Shown: positions 16,401 to 25,316, counted from the first letter of the stretch. The stretch: DNA of 64,000 nt from Haliovirga abyssi (GCF_030295325.1 NZ_AP027059.1:434001-498000), one strand, 5' to 3'. Notes: a model not told the origin generated them from the sequence alone. A program made the numbers and translations.

Positions 16401-17896
16401 TTGAGGATTTGGCACAACTTATCTTTGACTTGAAAAATGTAAATCCTGATTCAAGAGTAAGTGTAAAACTTGTATCAGAAATAGGAATAGGAACAATTGC
16501 AGCTGGAGTTTCAAAAGCTCATGCTGATATGATATTAGTATCTGGTTATGATGGTGGAACAGGAGCAGCACCTCTTACATCAATGAAACATACAGGACTT
16601 CCTTGGGAACTTGGAGTATCAGAAACTCATCAAGTTTTATCAATGAATGATTTGAGAGGAAGAGTTAGATTGCAAGCTGATGGTCAAATGAAAACAGGAA
16701 GAGATATTGCAATAGCTACATTACTTGGAGCAGAAGAATATGGATTTGCAACAGGTGCGTTAGTAGTACTTGGATGTGTAATGATGAGAAGTTGTCATAC
16801 TAATACTTGTCCAGTTGGAGTTGCTACTCAAAATCCTGAATTGAGAAAAAGATTTTTAGGAAAATCAGAATATTTAATAAACTACTTTACATTTGTAGCT
16901 AGAGAAGTTAGAGAAATTATGGCTGAATTAGGATTTAAATCAATAGATGAAATGGTTGGAAAAACAGAAGTATTAGAGTTAGATGAAGCTATAAAACATT
17001 GGAAATCAAAAGGGCTTGATTTAACAAAAATATTATATCAACCACAATTACCTAAAAAAATAGCAAAAAAATGTGTACAATCTCAAGATCATGGAATAGA
17101 TAGTATAGCTGATAGGAGATTGATTGAATTAGCTAAACCAGCATTAGAAAATAGAGAAAAAGTTGAAATAAATGTAGATATTCATAATACAGATAGAACT
17201 TTTGGAACAATGTTAAGTGGAGCAGTTGCTAAAAAATATGGAGAATTTGGATTAGATGATGATACAATAAAAATTAACATAAAAGGATATGCAGGTCAAA
17301 GTTTTGGTACTTTTGGAATGAAAGGAATAACATTAAACCTTGAAGGACAAGCTAATGACTATATAGGAAAAGGGTTATTTGGTGCTAAAATAATAGTAAA
17401 AGCTCCTGAAACAGCAGATTTTGATACAGCTAAAAATATTATAGGTGGAAACACAATTCTTTATGGAGCAATAAAAGGAGAAGCTTATTTTAATGGAGTT
17501 GTAGGAGAGAGATTTTGTGTAAGAAATTCTGGAGTTACAGCAGTTGTAGAAGGAATAGGAGACCACGGTTGTGAATATATGACTGGTGGAAGAGTTGCAG
17601 TATTAGGTGGAACAGGTAAAAACTTTGGAGCTGGAATGAGTGGTGGAATAGCTTATGTATATGATATAACTGGAGAATTTGATAAAAAAGTTAATATGCT
17701 AGATGTAGAAATAGATAAAGTAGAAACTGAAAAAGAAAAAGAAGAATTGAAAACAATGATAGAAAATCATTTGAAATATACAAATAGTAATAGAGCAAAA
17801 GATATACTGCAAGATTGGGGTAATAATATAAATAAATTTGTAAAAGTAATTGCTCCAGGATATAAGAAACTTCTTGCAGAAGGGAAGGTGAAATAA
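13418..17896 (+). CDS. gltB: Glutamate synthase large subunit
   Basis: Makes two glutamates from glutamine and 2-oxoglutarate, with GltD. The 1492-residue protein has a class II glutaminase domain starting at nucleophile C23 (DNCGVGF; the first 22 residues are the usual propeptide), a linker domain, an FMN-binding synthase domain (about 860-1230) with 3Fe-4S cysteines C1120, C1126 and C1131 (CVMMRSCHTNTC), and a C-terminal GXGXG beta-helix (about 1260-1480). All are intact and the length is standard. The start ATG has an aggagg site (13405-13410). gltD follows with no gap. Confidence 0.97.
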   Translation: MARGMGIPEQQGLYSPQMEKDNCGVGFVAHIKGKKSHEIVEKGIEVLVKLTHRGAVGADPETGDGAGLLIQMPDKFFRSEIENLPKEGEYGVGFIFLPVKYDEQLIAEGIIEKVIEDEGQEIISWRNVPVESDKIGVTAASTMPGIKQLFIKKSEDVENFELKLYIIRKKIEKAIMESNIKNKDYFYIPSMSSRVIVYKGLLLAGQIKAFYPELGDEKVTSSLALVHQRYSTNTFPSWDLSQPFRYLAHNGEINTIKGNANWMSAREPELYNEILGDNIKELYPICNLEHSDSANLDHAFELLIASGKSIVEAATLLVPAAWENDVELPQNVKDYYEYNSGLVEPWDGPAAIAFTDGKQIGATLDRNGLRPARYIVTKDDLVIMASEVGVLEIDPKNIKQNGRLMPGKMFLVDMEEGRIVSDEELKDSIAKNESYGEWLKNNKKNISELSEAAARHENDYETIVARMKAFGYTREDLKEIIVPMAKNGKEPIGSMGNDASLAVLSDKSKLLFNYFKQLFAQVTNPPIDPIREKVVMSLTTNIGVKGNILEETEEKAKLITLESPILTDKELDKIVHLKDENFKTKVIPALFNISEEDGLEKGLELLFAEAEKSIDEGYNILVISDRKVDDFNAPIPSLLATAGLHHYLIKKRKRNGVDIIVETGEAREVMHFALLIGYGALAVNPYIAYEAIDYMIDTKLYLTENAKAKKEAKYIKAVDKGLLKIMSKMGISTIQSYRGAQIFEALGLSTELVDKYFTGTVSRIEGIGLDIIEKETLERHKKAFNSLRKNEFDILENDGEYHYRKNGEKHLFGPEAVAKLQHSTRLNNYDEYKEYAKLINDQSENLATIRGLIKFKKRNSISIDEVEPVENIMKRFVTGAMSYGSISKEAHEAMAIAMNAIGGKSNSGEGGEDPERFLDNRRSSIKQIASGRFGVTTHYLVNADELQIKMAQGAKPGEGGHLPGHKVSEEIAKVRHTSPGIDLISPPPHHDIYSIEDLAQLIFDLKNVNPDSRVSVKLVSEIGIGTIAAGVSKAHADMILVSGYDGGTGAAPLTSMKHTGLPWELGVSETHQVLSMNDLRGRVRLQADGQMKTGRDIAIATLLGAEEYGFATGALVVLGCVMMRSCHTNTCPVGVATQNPELRKRFLGKSEYLINYFTFVAREVREIMAELGFKSIDEMVGKTEVLELDEAIKHWKSKGLDLTKILYQPQLPKKIAKKCVQSQDHGIDSIADRRLIELAKPALENREKVEINVDIHNTDRTFGTMLSGAVAKKYGEFGLDDDTIKINIKGYAGQSFGTFGMKGITLNLEGQANDYIGKGLFGAKIIVKAPETADFDTAKNIIGGNTILYGAIKGEAYFNGVVGERFCVRNSGVTAVVEGIGDHGCEYMTGGRVAVLGGTGKNFGAGMSGGIAYVYDITGEFDKKVNMLDVEIDKVETEKEKEELKTMIENHLKYTNSNRAKDILQDWGNNINKFVKVIAPGYKKLLAEGKVK

Positions 17897-19354
17897 ATGG
17901 GTAAAGTTGGCGGATTTTTAGAGATATCAAGAGAAGAGTTTGCAAAAAGACCAGTGGAAGAAAGAGTAAAAGATTTTAAAGAATTATATAAACCATTTAC
18001 AGAAAAGAATTTAGAAAAACAAGCTGCAAGATGTATGGATTGCGGAACACCATTTTGTCATTTTTCTTGTCCAGTAGGGAATTTATGTCCTGAATGGCAA
18101 GATATGGTAAATAAAGGAGAATGGGAAAAAGCATTAGAACTGTTACAAAGTACTAATAATTTTCCAGAATTTACAGGTAGAATTTGTCCAGCATTATGTG
18201 AAGGTGGATGTGTACTTGGAATAAATGACAAGCCAGTGACTACAAGAAATATAGAGTATGCAATTATAGAAAAAGGTTGGCAAGAAGGTTGGGTAAAACC
18301 AATATTGCCAAAAGTAAAAACAGGCAAAACAGTAGCTATAATAGGAAGTGGGCCTGCAGGACTTGCAGCGGCACAACAATTAACTAGACTAGGGCATACA
18401 GTAACAGTTTATGAAAGAGCAAGTAAAGCTGGTGGAATAATAACATATGGAATACCAGATTACAAAGTAGAAAAATGGGTTGTAGATAGAAGAATAAAAC
18501 AGATGGAAGCTGAAGGTACTAAATTTATCTATAATACTAATGTTGGAGTTGATTTGCCAGTAGAAGAATTATTGAATAATTATGATGCTGTAGTTTTAGC
18601 TGGTGGGTCAAGATTAGCAAGAGATTTACCAGTTTACGGAAGAGAATTAAAAGGAATTCATTATGCAATGGATTATCTAACTCAACAAAATTATGTAAAT
18701 GAAGGCAAAGAGATAGCAGAAAGTGATAGAATAACTGCAAAAGGAAAAAATGTATTAATAATTGGTGGAGGAGATACAGGAGCTGATTGTGTTGGGACAG
18801 CTATAAGACAAGGTGCAAAAAATGTATATCAAATAGAATTGTTAGACAAACCACCATTAGATAGACCACAAACTAATCCTTGGCCTAATTTTCCACAAGT
18901 GTTGAAAAATAATACAGCACATGAAGAAGCAAAGGTATGTTTAGGTGGAGAATGTAAAACAGATATAAGAGAGTGGAATATATTAACGAAAAGATTTAGT
19001 GGAGATGAAGCAGGTAATCTAAAAAAATATCATGCTGCAAGAGTAAAATGGGAAATAGATGAAAATGGAAAAAGAGTAATGAATGAAATTCCAAATAGCG
19101 AATTTGAATTAGATATAGAATTAGCAGTTTTGGCAATAGGTTTTGTACATCCTGAACATAAAGGATTAGTTGGAAATCTTGAATTAGAACTTGATGGTAG
19201 AGGGAATGTAAAATCTGATAAAAAATATATGACAAGCAAAGAAAAAGTATTTGCTGCTGGAGATATGAGAAGAGGACAATCTCTAATTGTATGGGCTATT
19301 TCAGAAGGTAGAAATGCTGCAGAAAATGTAGATAAATATTTAATGGGTGAATAA
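17897..19354 (+). CDS. gltD: Glutamate synthase small subunit
   Basis: The 485-residue electron-input subunit oxidises NAD(P)H and passes electrons through FAD and 4Fe-4S clusters to GltB. N-terminal cysteines (CMDCGTPFCHFSC about 46-58, and CPALCEGGCVLG about 96-107) bind the clusters. The FAD motif GSGPAGLAAAQQL lies near residue 152 and the NADPH motif GGGDTGADC near 292. The start ATG directly follows the gltB stop, with a ribosome site (gggaaggtg) inside the end of gltB. A terminator follows. Confidence 0.97.
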   Translation: MGKVGGFLEISREEFAKRPVEERVKDFKELYKPFTEKNLEKQAARCMDCGTPFCHFSCPVGNLCPEWQDMVNKGEWEKALELLQSTNNFPEFTGRICPALCEGGCVLGINDKPVTTRNIEYAIIEKGWQEGWVKPILPKVKTGKTVAIIGSGPAGLAAAQQLTRLGHTVTVYERASKAGGIITYGIPDYKVEKWVVDRRIKQMEAEGTKFIYNTNVGVDLPVEELLNNYDAVVLAGGSRLARDLPVYGRELKGIHYAMDYLTQQNYVNEGKEIAESDRITAKGKNVLIIGGGDTGADCVGTAIRQGAKNVYQIELLDKPPLDRPQTNPWPNFPQVLKNNTAHEEAKVCLGGECKTDIREWNILTKRFSGDEAGNLKKYHAARVKWEIDENGKRVMNEIPNSEFELDIELAVLAIGFVHPEHKGLVGNLELELDGRGNVKSDKKYMTSKEKVFAAGDMRRGQSLIVWAISEGRNAAENVDKYLMGE

Positions 19355-19357
19355 TAC

Positions 19358-19404
19358 TTAGGAACGGTTTAAAAAAATATAATAAATTTATTCTTAAATG
19401 TTAT
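19358..19404 (-). repeat. Short degenerate copy of the palindromic element
   Basis: TTAGGAACGGTTTAAAAAAATA followed by a degenerate right end (TTCTTAAATGTTATT). The centre is absent. It lies between gltD and its terminator. Confidence 0.55.
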
Positions 19405-19411
19405 TTGGAAG

Positions 19412-19440
19412 AAAGCAGGAGAAGTTATGCTCCTGCTTTT
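19412..19440 (+). terminator. Terminator of gltBD
   Basis: AAAGCAGGAG (19412-19421) pairs perfectly with 19430-19439 around an 8-base loop and ends in TTTT. It shares the AAAGCAGGA stem of the terminator at 3751. Confidence 0.9.
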
Positions 19441-19968
19441 CTATATGGTATTACAAATAAGAAAATAGAACTAAAATATAAATTAAATGTGATATATCAA
19501 TTTCAAAATAATTATAATATTTCAACAGAAGATAAAATTCTTAGAAATATGTATAGAATAAGTAACTTTACCACTAATTTACAAGAAAGAAAAAGAATAA
19601 TCAACTCTGTAAATAAAGAATTAAAATCAAAAATAACATATAATAATGGAAGTAGTATTTTTCGTAAAGTGATATAAATAGTCTCAAAAGCATCTGACAA
19701 ATTTCATTCAATTTTAAATTTTCTATCTTTTTTAGATAAATCTGATAATATAAAAGAAAGAACTTTGAATAATATATATGTATTGAATGATATAAAAACA
19801 TTAATACAGAATAATAAATTGGAAGAAAAAACAAAGAAATATTTAGAAGTTTTAAAATTCAGAGGAACAGTGTTGAAATATCCAATTATTTTTAAAGAAA
19901 AAATAAATAAAGAAAATAATAAAATTTTGTTTTCAAAATTTATAGCAAAAGGAATAGAAAGGGATTAA
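19441..19968 (+). pseudogene. Decayed ORF with one in-frame stop
   Basis: One frame stays open from the terminator to 19968 (about 176 codons) except for a single TAA at 19675-19677. Such openness is unlikely by chance at this base composition. The conceptual product is Lys/Asn/Ile-rich and soluble, with segments such as LNFLSFLDKSDNIKERTLNNI and KYLEVLKFRGTVLKYPIIF. No start codon with a ribosome site is seen at the left end, and the frame runs into the gltD terminator. I do not recognise the family. It is either a truncated gene remnant or two small genes (candidate start TTG at 19765 for a 67-residue second part). Confidence 0.4.
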
Positions 19969-19989
19969 AAATTATAATTAAAAAAATCT

Positions 19990-20017
19990 TTGAAAAAATA
20001 AAAAGATATGATAAAAT
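19990..20017 (+). promoter_or_regulatory. Candidate promoter for the S41 lipoprotein operon
   Basis: TTGAAA (19990-19995), 16-base spacer, TAAAAT (20012-20017) with an extended TGA. The leader to the gene at 20233 is about 200 bases; apart from AT-rich sequence nothing else is recognised in it. Confidence 0.5.
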
Positions 20018-20232
20018 AGTCTAAATAATAGTTTTATAATAGCAAAAACTGGTTTTTTATAGTTTTTTAAATTCTTAAACAGGTCGTTTTATAAAATATA
20101 GTGAAAAATTAATGAAATTTTAGAAATTTTATTTTCCATAAGAAATAATAAACTTGATTTATAATAATTAATATATATTTGAAAATTTATATTAAAATAT
20201 AGCTTAAATTTATAAAAAAATGAGGAGGGTTT

Positions 20233-21912
20233 ATGAAAAAATTAAGCAAATTAATATTGTTAATAATTGTTATATTATTAACAACAGTTTCATGTGTAAA
20301 CATTTCAAAAAAGTATTCAAAAAATATGAAGGAATATCACAGTAACTATTTTTATGTGGTTTATCCAAAAGATATAGTAGCATTTGAAGTAAATATACCT
20401 GTTATATCTACAATGTCATGTTTTCAAGTTAAAGGAATAAAAAAACAAACATATTTGCAAATTTTTATAGATAATAATAGATTTTCCAGTAAAAAAGATT
20501 TTAATAATTATATGAAAAAAATGTTTAAAAATATAAAATTGCATAAAAGAAAAATAAATGGAAATTTAGCATATGAATTTTCTATTAAAGATCAAAAAGA
20601 GATAAGAATGTATTTTAAAGGTAAAGAAATTGTTGGAATAATTAATTGTATGGATAAAAAATATATAAAAAAATTGGAAAATATTTTTTATAGTATTAAT
20701 ATGTATGATAAATATAGAAGTAAATCAAAAAAATATAAAAATAAATTCACAAAAAAAGAATTTTTAGAAATAATGGCAGATTTGAAAGAAAAATTGAAGC
20801 TACTTCATCCTAATTTATATAAATATAGGAGTGAAAAAAAGACAGAAGAGGATTATAAAAAAATAATAAAAAATATAAAAAGTAAAGAAATTTGGAAAAA
20901 GAGAGAGATAAAAGCCATTGTTGGAGAGTTTATGGCAGGAATAAAAGATGGACATACATCAATTTGGTTAGAAGCTTCAAATAGAAATCCATTGCCATTA
21001 TTAGTAAAAGTTAGAAAAAATAGAGTGATTATCTATAATTATAATAAAAAAAAGGAGAAAATTAAAAATAATATTATAGGTAAAGAAATTATATCTATAA
21101 ATAATATAAAAATAGGCACAATACTGGAACATATGAGAAAAATTGTTAGTGTAGATAAAGATGGAAGTGAAGCTGGATTTCTTATTGAGCAAAATTTTTC
21201 TGTATTATATTACTTAATATATGGAGAAAGTAAAGATGGATATAAAATTGAATATTTAGATAAAGATAATAAAATTAAAAATGTAATTTTAAAAAGTAGA
21301 TATGTTTTTGATGATAATGAAGGAAAAAGAAATGGTGATTCAATAGAGATAAAGTATGTAAATAATGATTTAGCTATTTTAAAAACTTATAGATTTCCAA
21401 CTAGAGAAGTTGGAATTAATGAATTTAAAGAAAAAACAACTAAATTTTTTAAAACATTAAAAAAGAAAAAAACAAAATATATAATAATAGATTTGAGAAA
21501 AAATACAGGTGGATTATTAGATTTAACAAAATATTTGTATAATTTTATAGATGGAAACAAAAAAAATCATTATAAAGGGAAAGTATATGTTTTAATTGGA
21601 AGAGAAACATTTTCAGCAGCAACTATATTTGCAGGAATAGTAAAATCTGGAAAAAATAGAGCTACAATAGTTGGAGTAAAAACAGGTGGAAGAGGAGATT
21701 GTTTTGGTAATCCTGTAGGATATGATATAAATAATAGTGGAATACCAGTTAGTATAGCTACTTTGGATATTTTAAAGGATATTCCATATTTTAAATATAA
21801 AGGAGTGGTAGAGCCAGATGTGGTAGTAGATATAGCTCCTATAAAAGAAGTTATGGGAGAAGATCAAGTTATGGAAAAAGTTATAAGTATAATTAATAAA
21901 GATAAAAAATAA
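20233..21912 (+). CDS. S41 (tail-specific) protease-family lipoprotein
   Basis: A 559-residue protein with a lipoprotein-like signal (LLTTVSC, Cys21). The region 25-160 is of unknown fold. A helical segment (175-240) precedes the S41 core: KDGHTSIW (about 240-247), a PDZ-like insert, IIDLRKNTGG (about 418-427), then the nucleophile S461 in GRETFSAATIFAG and the VGVKTGGRGD loop with the general-base lysine. The catalytic set looks intact. S41 members of this membrane-anchored type cleave C-terminal tails or act as peptidoglycan-related proteases; the substrate here is unknown. The following lipoprotein gene is 23 bases away and probably cotranscribed. Confidence 0.8.
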   Translation: MKKLSKLILLIIVILLTTVSCVNISKKYSKNMKEYHSNYFYVVYPKDIVAFEVNIPVISTMSCFQVKGIKKQTYLQIFIDNNRFSSKKDFNNYMKKMFKNIKLHKRKINGNLAYEFSIKDQKEIRMYFKGKEIVGIINCMDKKYIKKLENIFYSINMYDKYRSKSKKYKNKFTKKEFLEIMADLKEKLKLLHPNLYKYRSEKKTEEDYKKIIKNIKSKEIWKKREIKAIVGEFMAGIKDGHTSIWLEASNRNPLPLLVKVRKNRVIIYNYNKKKEKIKNNIIGKEIISINNIKIGTILEHMRKIVSVDKDGSEAGFLIEQNFSVLYYLIYGESKDGYKIEYLDKDNKIKNVILKSRYVFDDNEGKRNGDSIEIKYVNNDLAILKTYRFPTREVGINEFKEKTTKFFKTLKKKKTKYIIIDLRKNTGGLLDLTKYLYNFIDGNKKNHYKGKVYVLIGRETFSAATIFAGIVKSGKNRATIVGVKTGGRGDCFGNPVGYDINNSGIPVSIATLDILKDIPYFKYKGVVEPDVVVDIAPIKEVMGEDQVMEKVISIINKDKK

Positions 21913-21935
21913 AAAAATAAAAAGGAGAGAAAAAA

Positions 21936-22685
21936 ATGAAAAAAATATTATTATTAGGGGTTTTAGTATTACTAACACAATTAGGATGTAGCTCAATGTC
22001 GGGTAAAAAAATAGTTGTTTTAAAAAATCCTGTAAAAAGTGAAAAAAGTATATATTTTAATTCAATTATGTATAAGAATTTTAATAATCTGGATATTACT
22101 CCTTTAGCAAGAGAAACACATGGGATTTCTGAAGAGTATAAATTTAATTCTGAAGATGAAAATGCTATAATTTCCTCTTTACAAGAAAGTTTAACAACTA
22201 ATGGGATCTATTCTGTAAGTGAAAATAGAAGAGCAAGTGATTATGAAATTAAAATAGTTATTCCTAATTATATAGTAGCAGAAGGATATGGAGTTGCTGC
22301 AGAGATAATGTATATTTTGAAAGATAGAAAGAATAATAAAACGAAATTTTATGATAGATTTGCAGTATATGTAGAGTTACCTTCTCCAAGTTTAGGAAAA
22401 GATGAATTGAATAATGCAATTGTATATAAAATAATTAATGATATTAACTATCACCTTATGAATAAGAAAACTGAGATTAAAATAGGTGAAACTTCTGAAG
22501 TGAAGTATTATTTGCAAAATAATTTTAATAGTATAGTTAGTGCAGTTTCAAATTTTCCAAAAAGTATGAAAAAAGTTAAAGTAAATACATCTGGTAGTAA
22601 TAGAACAAAAGCTGTATATACTTTAAATAATATTAAATGGAAAAAGATGGTTGTAAATTTAACTAAAATTTTTAAATTAAAATAA
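21936..22685 (+). CDS. Putative lipoprotein of unknown function
   Basis: A 249-residue protein with a short signal peptide and candidate lipobox (TQLGCSS, Cys18). The rest is soluble: two strand-rich blocks (about 25-115 and 120-175) and a C-terminal helical part. The pattern NAIISSLQESLTTNGIYSV followed by a predicted strand (DYEIKIVI) resembles small envelope lipoproteins that bind or scaffold, but I do not recognise the family. Ribosome site aaaggagag. It is transcribed with the S41 gene and ends at a strong terminator. Confidence 0.7.
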   Translation: MKKILLLGVLVLLTQLGCSSMSGKKIVVLKNPVKSEKSIYFNSIMYKNFNNLDITPLARETHGISEEYKFNSEDENAIISSLQESLTTNGIYSVSENRRASDYEIKIVIPNYIVAEGYGVAAEIMYILKDRKNNKTKFYDRFAVYVELPSPSLGKDELNNAIVYKIINDINYHLMNKKTEIKIGETSEVKYYLQNNFNSIVSAVSNFPKSMKKVKVNTSGSNRTKAVYTLNNIKWKKMVVNLTKIFKLK

Positions 22686-22695
22686 TTAATGGTAT

Positions 22696-22742
22696 AAAAA
22701 CACTATTTTTAAGAGAGTTTTAAATTAGAAATAGTGTTTTTA
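22696..22742 (+). terminator. Terminator of the S41/lipoprotein operon
   Basis: AAAAACACTATTT (22696-22708) pairs perfectly with 22729-22741 around a 20-base loop; the stem itself ends in T-rich sequence. Confidence 0.8.
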
Positions 22743-22760
22743 CTAATTTGTTTTAGCAAT

Positions 22761-22864
22761 ATAGAATATTTAAAAAATAAGTTTTTTATATTTTGTTATA
22801 AAAATGCTTGAAATATTGTATATTTTAAAACAAAATCGGAATGTTATTTTTAATCTGTTCCTAT
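22761..22864 (+). repeat. Degenerate full-length copy of the palindromic element, orientation A
   Basis: The centre (TATTTTGTTATAAAAATGCTTG and TATTTTAAAACAAAAT) is well kept. The outer ends have drifted: TAGAATATTTAAAAAATAAG on the left and ATTTTTAATCTGTTCCTA on the right. It is probably an old insertion. Confidence 0.7.
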
Positions 22865-22932
22865 ATATGAAATTATTTTGGGAATTTAGAAGAATATATT
22901 AAAAAATATGATAATAGGGAGGAGAAAGGTTT

Positions 22933-23988
22933 ATGAAAACAATTTTGAAATTTGGGGGTATCTTATTTTTAACATTAATATCAACTTTTATTCTGTTTTT
23001 ATTGATTATGACAATTTCTGAATTTAATCCAAAAGAAAAAACTAAATTAGAAGTTTATGGAACAGGAAAAAATATAATTGGGAAAAAATTTACTATTTTA
23101 ACTTGGAATATTGGGTATTCTGCACTTGGAAAAGAGGCAGACTTTTTTATGGATGGTGGGAAACAATCAATAGGAGAGAGCAAAGAAGTAGTAGAAAAAC
23201 ATATAAAAAATATTACTAAAAATATAATTAAAGAAAAAAGTGATTTTATATTTTTGCAGGAGATAGATAAAAATTCAACAAGAAGTTATCATGTAAATGA
23301 ATATAATTATGTGAAAGATAATTTAAAAAATTATACTACTACATTTGCTACAAATTATAAAACCCTTTGGGTGCCAATTCCATTATTTAAACCAATGGGA
23401 AAAGTTTTAAGTGGAATATCTCTGTTTTCTAAATATAAACCAGATTCATCAATTAGGTATAGTTTTCCTGGAAGTTACTCTTGGCCTACAAAATTATTTC
23501 AACTTGATAGATGTTTTATAGAAACAAGATATAAAATTGGAAATAAGAATTTAATAATGATAAATTTACATTTATCAGCTTTTGATAAAGGAGGATTCCT
23601 TAGGAAAAAACAGGTTAGTTATCTAAAAGAACATATTTTAGAGGAGTATAATAATGGAGATTTTATAGTAGTTGGTGGAGATTGGAATAGTATTTTTCCA
23701 AATACTAATTTAGATAAAATAAATATTACAACTGAAAAAGCAAATTGGAATCCAGTTAAGATTAATAAAGATTTTATGCCAAAAGATTGGAAATTTGTTG
23801 CAGATAATAATATTGCTACTTGTAGAGAAAACAATAAAATTTATAAAAGAGGAAGAAATCATCTGTATATAATTGATGGATTTTTACTTTCTCCTAATGT
23901 AAGCGTCGATAAAATTAATGGAATTGATTTAGATTTTCAAGATTCTGATCATAATCCTGTTTATATGGAATTTAGTTTGAAGATGTAA
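22933..23988 (+). CDS. Membrane-anchored endonuclease/exonuclease/phosphatase-family protein
   Basis: A 351-residue protein with one N-terminal membrane helix (8-28) and an EEP (DNase I-like) domain from about 52 to the end. The metal and catalytic motifs are all present: TWNIGY (about 58), LQEID (about 114), NLHLSAFD (about 213), GGDWNS (about 250) and a final DSDHNPVY. The fold hydrolyses phosphodiesters of nucleic acids, inositol phosphates or sphingomyelin; the membrane-anchored bacterial group with this layout has no agreed substrate. The active site would face the outside or periplasm if the helix is an N-in anchor. Confidence 0.8.
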   Translation: MKTILKFGGILFLTLISTFILFLLIMTISEFNPKEKTKLEVYGTGKNIIGKKFTILTWNIGYSALGKEADFFMDGGKQSIGESKEVVEKHIKNITKNIIKEKSDFIFLQEIDKNSTRSYHVNEYNYVKDNLKNYTTTFATNYKTLWVPIPLFKPMGKVLSGISLFSKYKPDSSIRYSFPGSYSWPTKLFQLDRCFIETRYKIGNKNLIMINLHLSAFDKGGFLRKKQVSYLKEHILEEYNNGDFIVVGGDWNSIFPNTNLDKINITTEKANWNPVKINKDFMPKDWKFVADNNIATCRENNKIYKRGRNHLYIIDGFLLSPNVSVDKINGIDLDFQDSDHNPVYMEFSLKM

Positions 23989-24016
23989 GAATAAATTTTT
24001 TTATGAGGTGTTTTAT

Positions 24017-24349
24017 ATGGTAGGGTATGGATATACATATTTTATACTTTTTATAGTAATTATAATCACAAATATAAATACTAGGGAAAGTAATAAGATT
24101 AATAGAATAATAAAAAAAATCAGAAGGAGGGATAAAAAAGTGGATAATCAAGTTATAAAATCTTTGATAGGTAAAAAGTGCATTATTTCAGGAGTATCTT
24201 TTGGAGGAGTAGGCGGAACTGTAATACAAGGGGAAATTATAGAAGTTATTGATAATTGGGTAAAAATAAAAGTAAATAAAAAGAAAACTGAATTAATTAA
24301 TATAGAGTATATTACAAGGGTACAGATGATAAATAAACATAATAAATAA
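24017..24349 (+). CDS. Small membrane-anchored protein with an SH3/Sm-like domain
   Basis: A 110-residue protein: one membrane helix (about 5-21), a basic linker (KIIKKIRRRDKK) and a strand-rich C-terminal domain (IGKKCIISG ... GEIIEVIDNWVKIKV ... ELINIEYITRV). That pattern is typical of small Sm/SH3-like domains of the DUF6897 kind. The frame also has a GTG at 24008, but that lies inside the ribosome site (gaggtg, 24005-24010), so ATG 24017 is the start. The basic linker next to the membrane suggests binding to nucleic acid or lipid head groups; no function is known to me. Confidence 0.6.
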   Translation: MVGYGYTYFILFIVIIITNINTRESNKINRIIKKIRRRDKKVDNQVIKSLIGKKCIISGVSFGGVGGTVIQGEIIEVIDNWVKIKVNKKKTELINIEYITRVQMINKHNK

Positions 24350-24387
24350 AGATGGATTATAGAATGTAATATTAGGAGATGGTTTTT

Positions 24388-24894
24388 ATGATTTTAAAAA
24401 TATATCTATTTATAGTTGGAATTTTTTTATATATTCCATATGTAAAAATTATAAGTAATATAACTGATAAACGAGAATTAATACACTTAATAACATTTTA
24501 TAGTGTTATTTTATATATGTTTTATATTGGATTAAAGATAAAATTTTATATAGAAAATAATATGATATTAATAATAAGTAAATTTAAAACTATAATATCT
24601 TCTAGTGCTTTGATGTTACTATTTTTGGTGTTTGCAATTATAGATAAGACGATTATAGGAGTAGGTTTATTATGGGGAATTAATTTACTTATATTAGCAG
24701 ATAAAAATTTTGTATTTTTCAGGTTAAATAAAGATGAATTTGATAGATTAAATAAAAAAATTTATAGTGCTGAATTGGTGGAAAATATAGATGAGTCAAA
24801 TAAAAAAATATATTTTAAGAATGGTATAGAGCAAGAGTATTTAGATGTTAAATTTATGGATAAAAGAAGAAAAAAGATTAAAGTTAAAAAATAG
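24388..24894 (+). CDS. Small integral membrane protein, unknown function
   Basis: A 168-residue protein with about four hydrophobic helices (roughly 2-20, 32-52, 65-85, 88-105) and a charged C-terminal cytoplasmic tail of about 55 residues with a predicted strand pair (LVENIDESNKKIYFKNG). The start is ATG 24388 with aggag at 24374-24378; the ATG at 24379 overlaps that site. It lies between two other small genes in the same direction with short gaps and may share their transcript. I do not recognise the family. Confidence 0.6.
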   Translation: MILKIYLFIVGIFLYIPYVKIISNITDKRELIHLITFYSVILYMFYIGLKIKFYIENNMILIISKFKTIISSSALMLLFLVFAIIDKTIIGVGLLWGINLLILADKNFVFFRLNKDEFDRLNKKIYSAELVENIDESNKKIYFKNGIEQEYLDVKFMDKRRKKIKVKK

Positions 24895-24926
24895 AAAAAC
24901 GTTTGCAAAAAAGAGGAGGCGTAAAT

Positions 24927-25316
24927 ATGAATATAGAACATATAGCTATTTGGACTAATGATATTGAGAGGTTACGTAGTTTTTACATTAAATATTTTAA
25001 TGCTAAGTCAAATAAAAAATATTATAATCCTAAAAAAAAGTTTGAATCTTATTTTTTAACATTTTCATCAGGAGCAAGACTTGAAATAATGCAAACAACA
25101 AATATTCAAGAAAAACCAAATGATATTAATATAAAATATACAGGATTAATTCATATGGCATTTTCAGTTGGAAGCGAAGATTTAGTGATTAAATTGACAG
25201 ATAAATTAAGTAAAGATGGATATGAAGTTATTAGTGAGCCTAGGAAAACGGGAGATGGATATTTTGAAAGTTGTATTTTAGATCCTGATAAAAATGAAAT
25301 AGAAATTACAGAATAA
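24927..25316 (+). CDS. VOC/glyoxalase-family protein
   Basis: A 129-residue single vicinal-oxygen-chelate domain made of two beta-alpha-beta-beta-beta modules: IEHIAIWTNDIERLRSFYIKYF at the start, LEIMQT mid-way, GLIHMAFSV opening the second module and a final DPDKNEIEITE. The metal-site residues H4, the mid Glu in RLEIMQ, H72 region and the final Glu are kept, so a metal-dependent lyase (glyoxalase I-like) or lactoylglutathione-like activity is plausible. The start is ATG 24927 with agaggaggcg; the frame is open to 24903 but without support. Substrate unknown. Confidence 0.8.
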   Translation: MNIEHIAIWTNDIERLRSFYIKYFNAKSNKKYYNPKKKFESYFLTFSSGARLEIMQTTNIQEKPNDINIKYTGLIHMAFSVGSEDLVIKLTDKLSKDGYEVISEPRKTGDGYFESCILDPDKNEIEITE

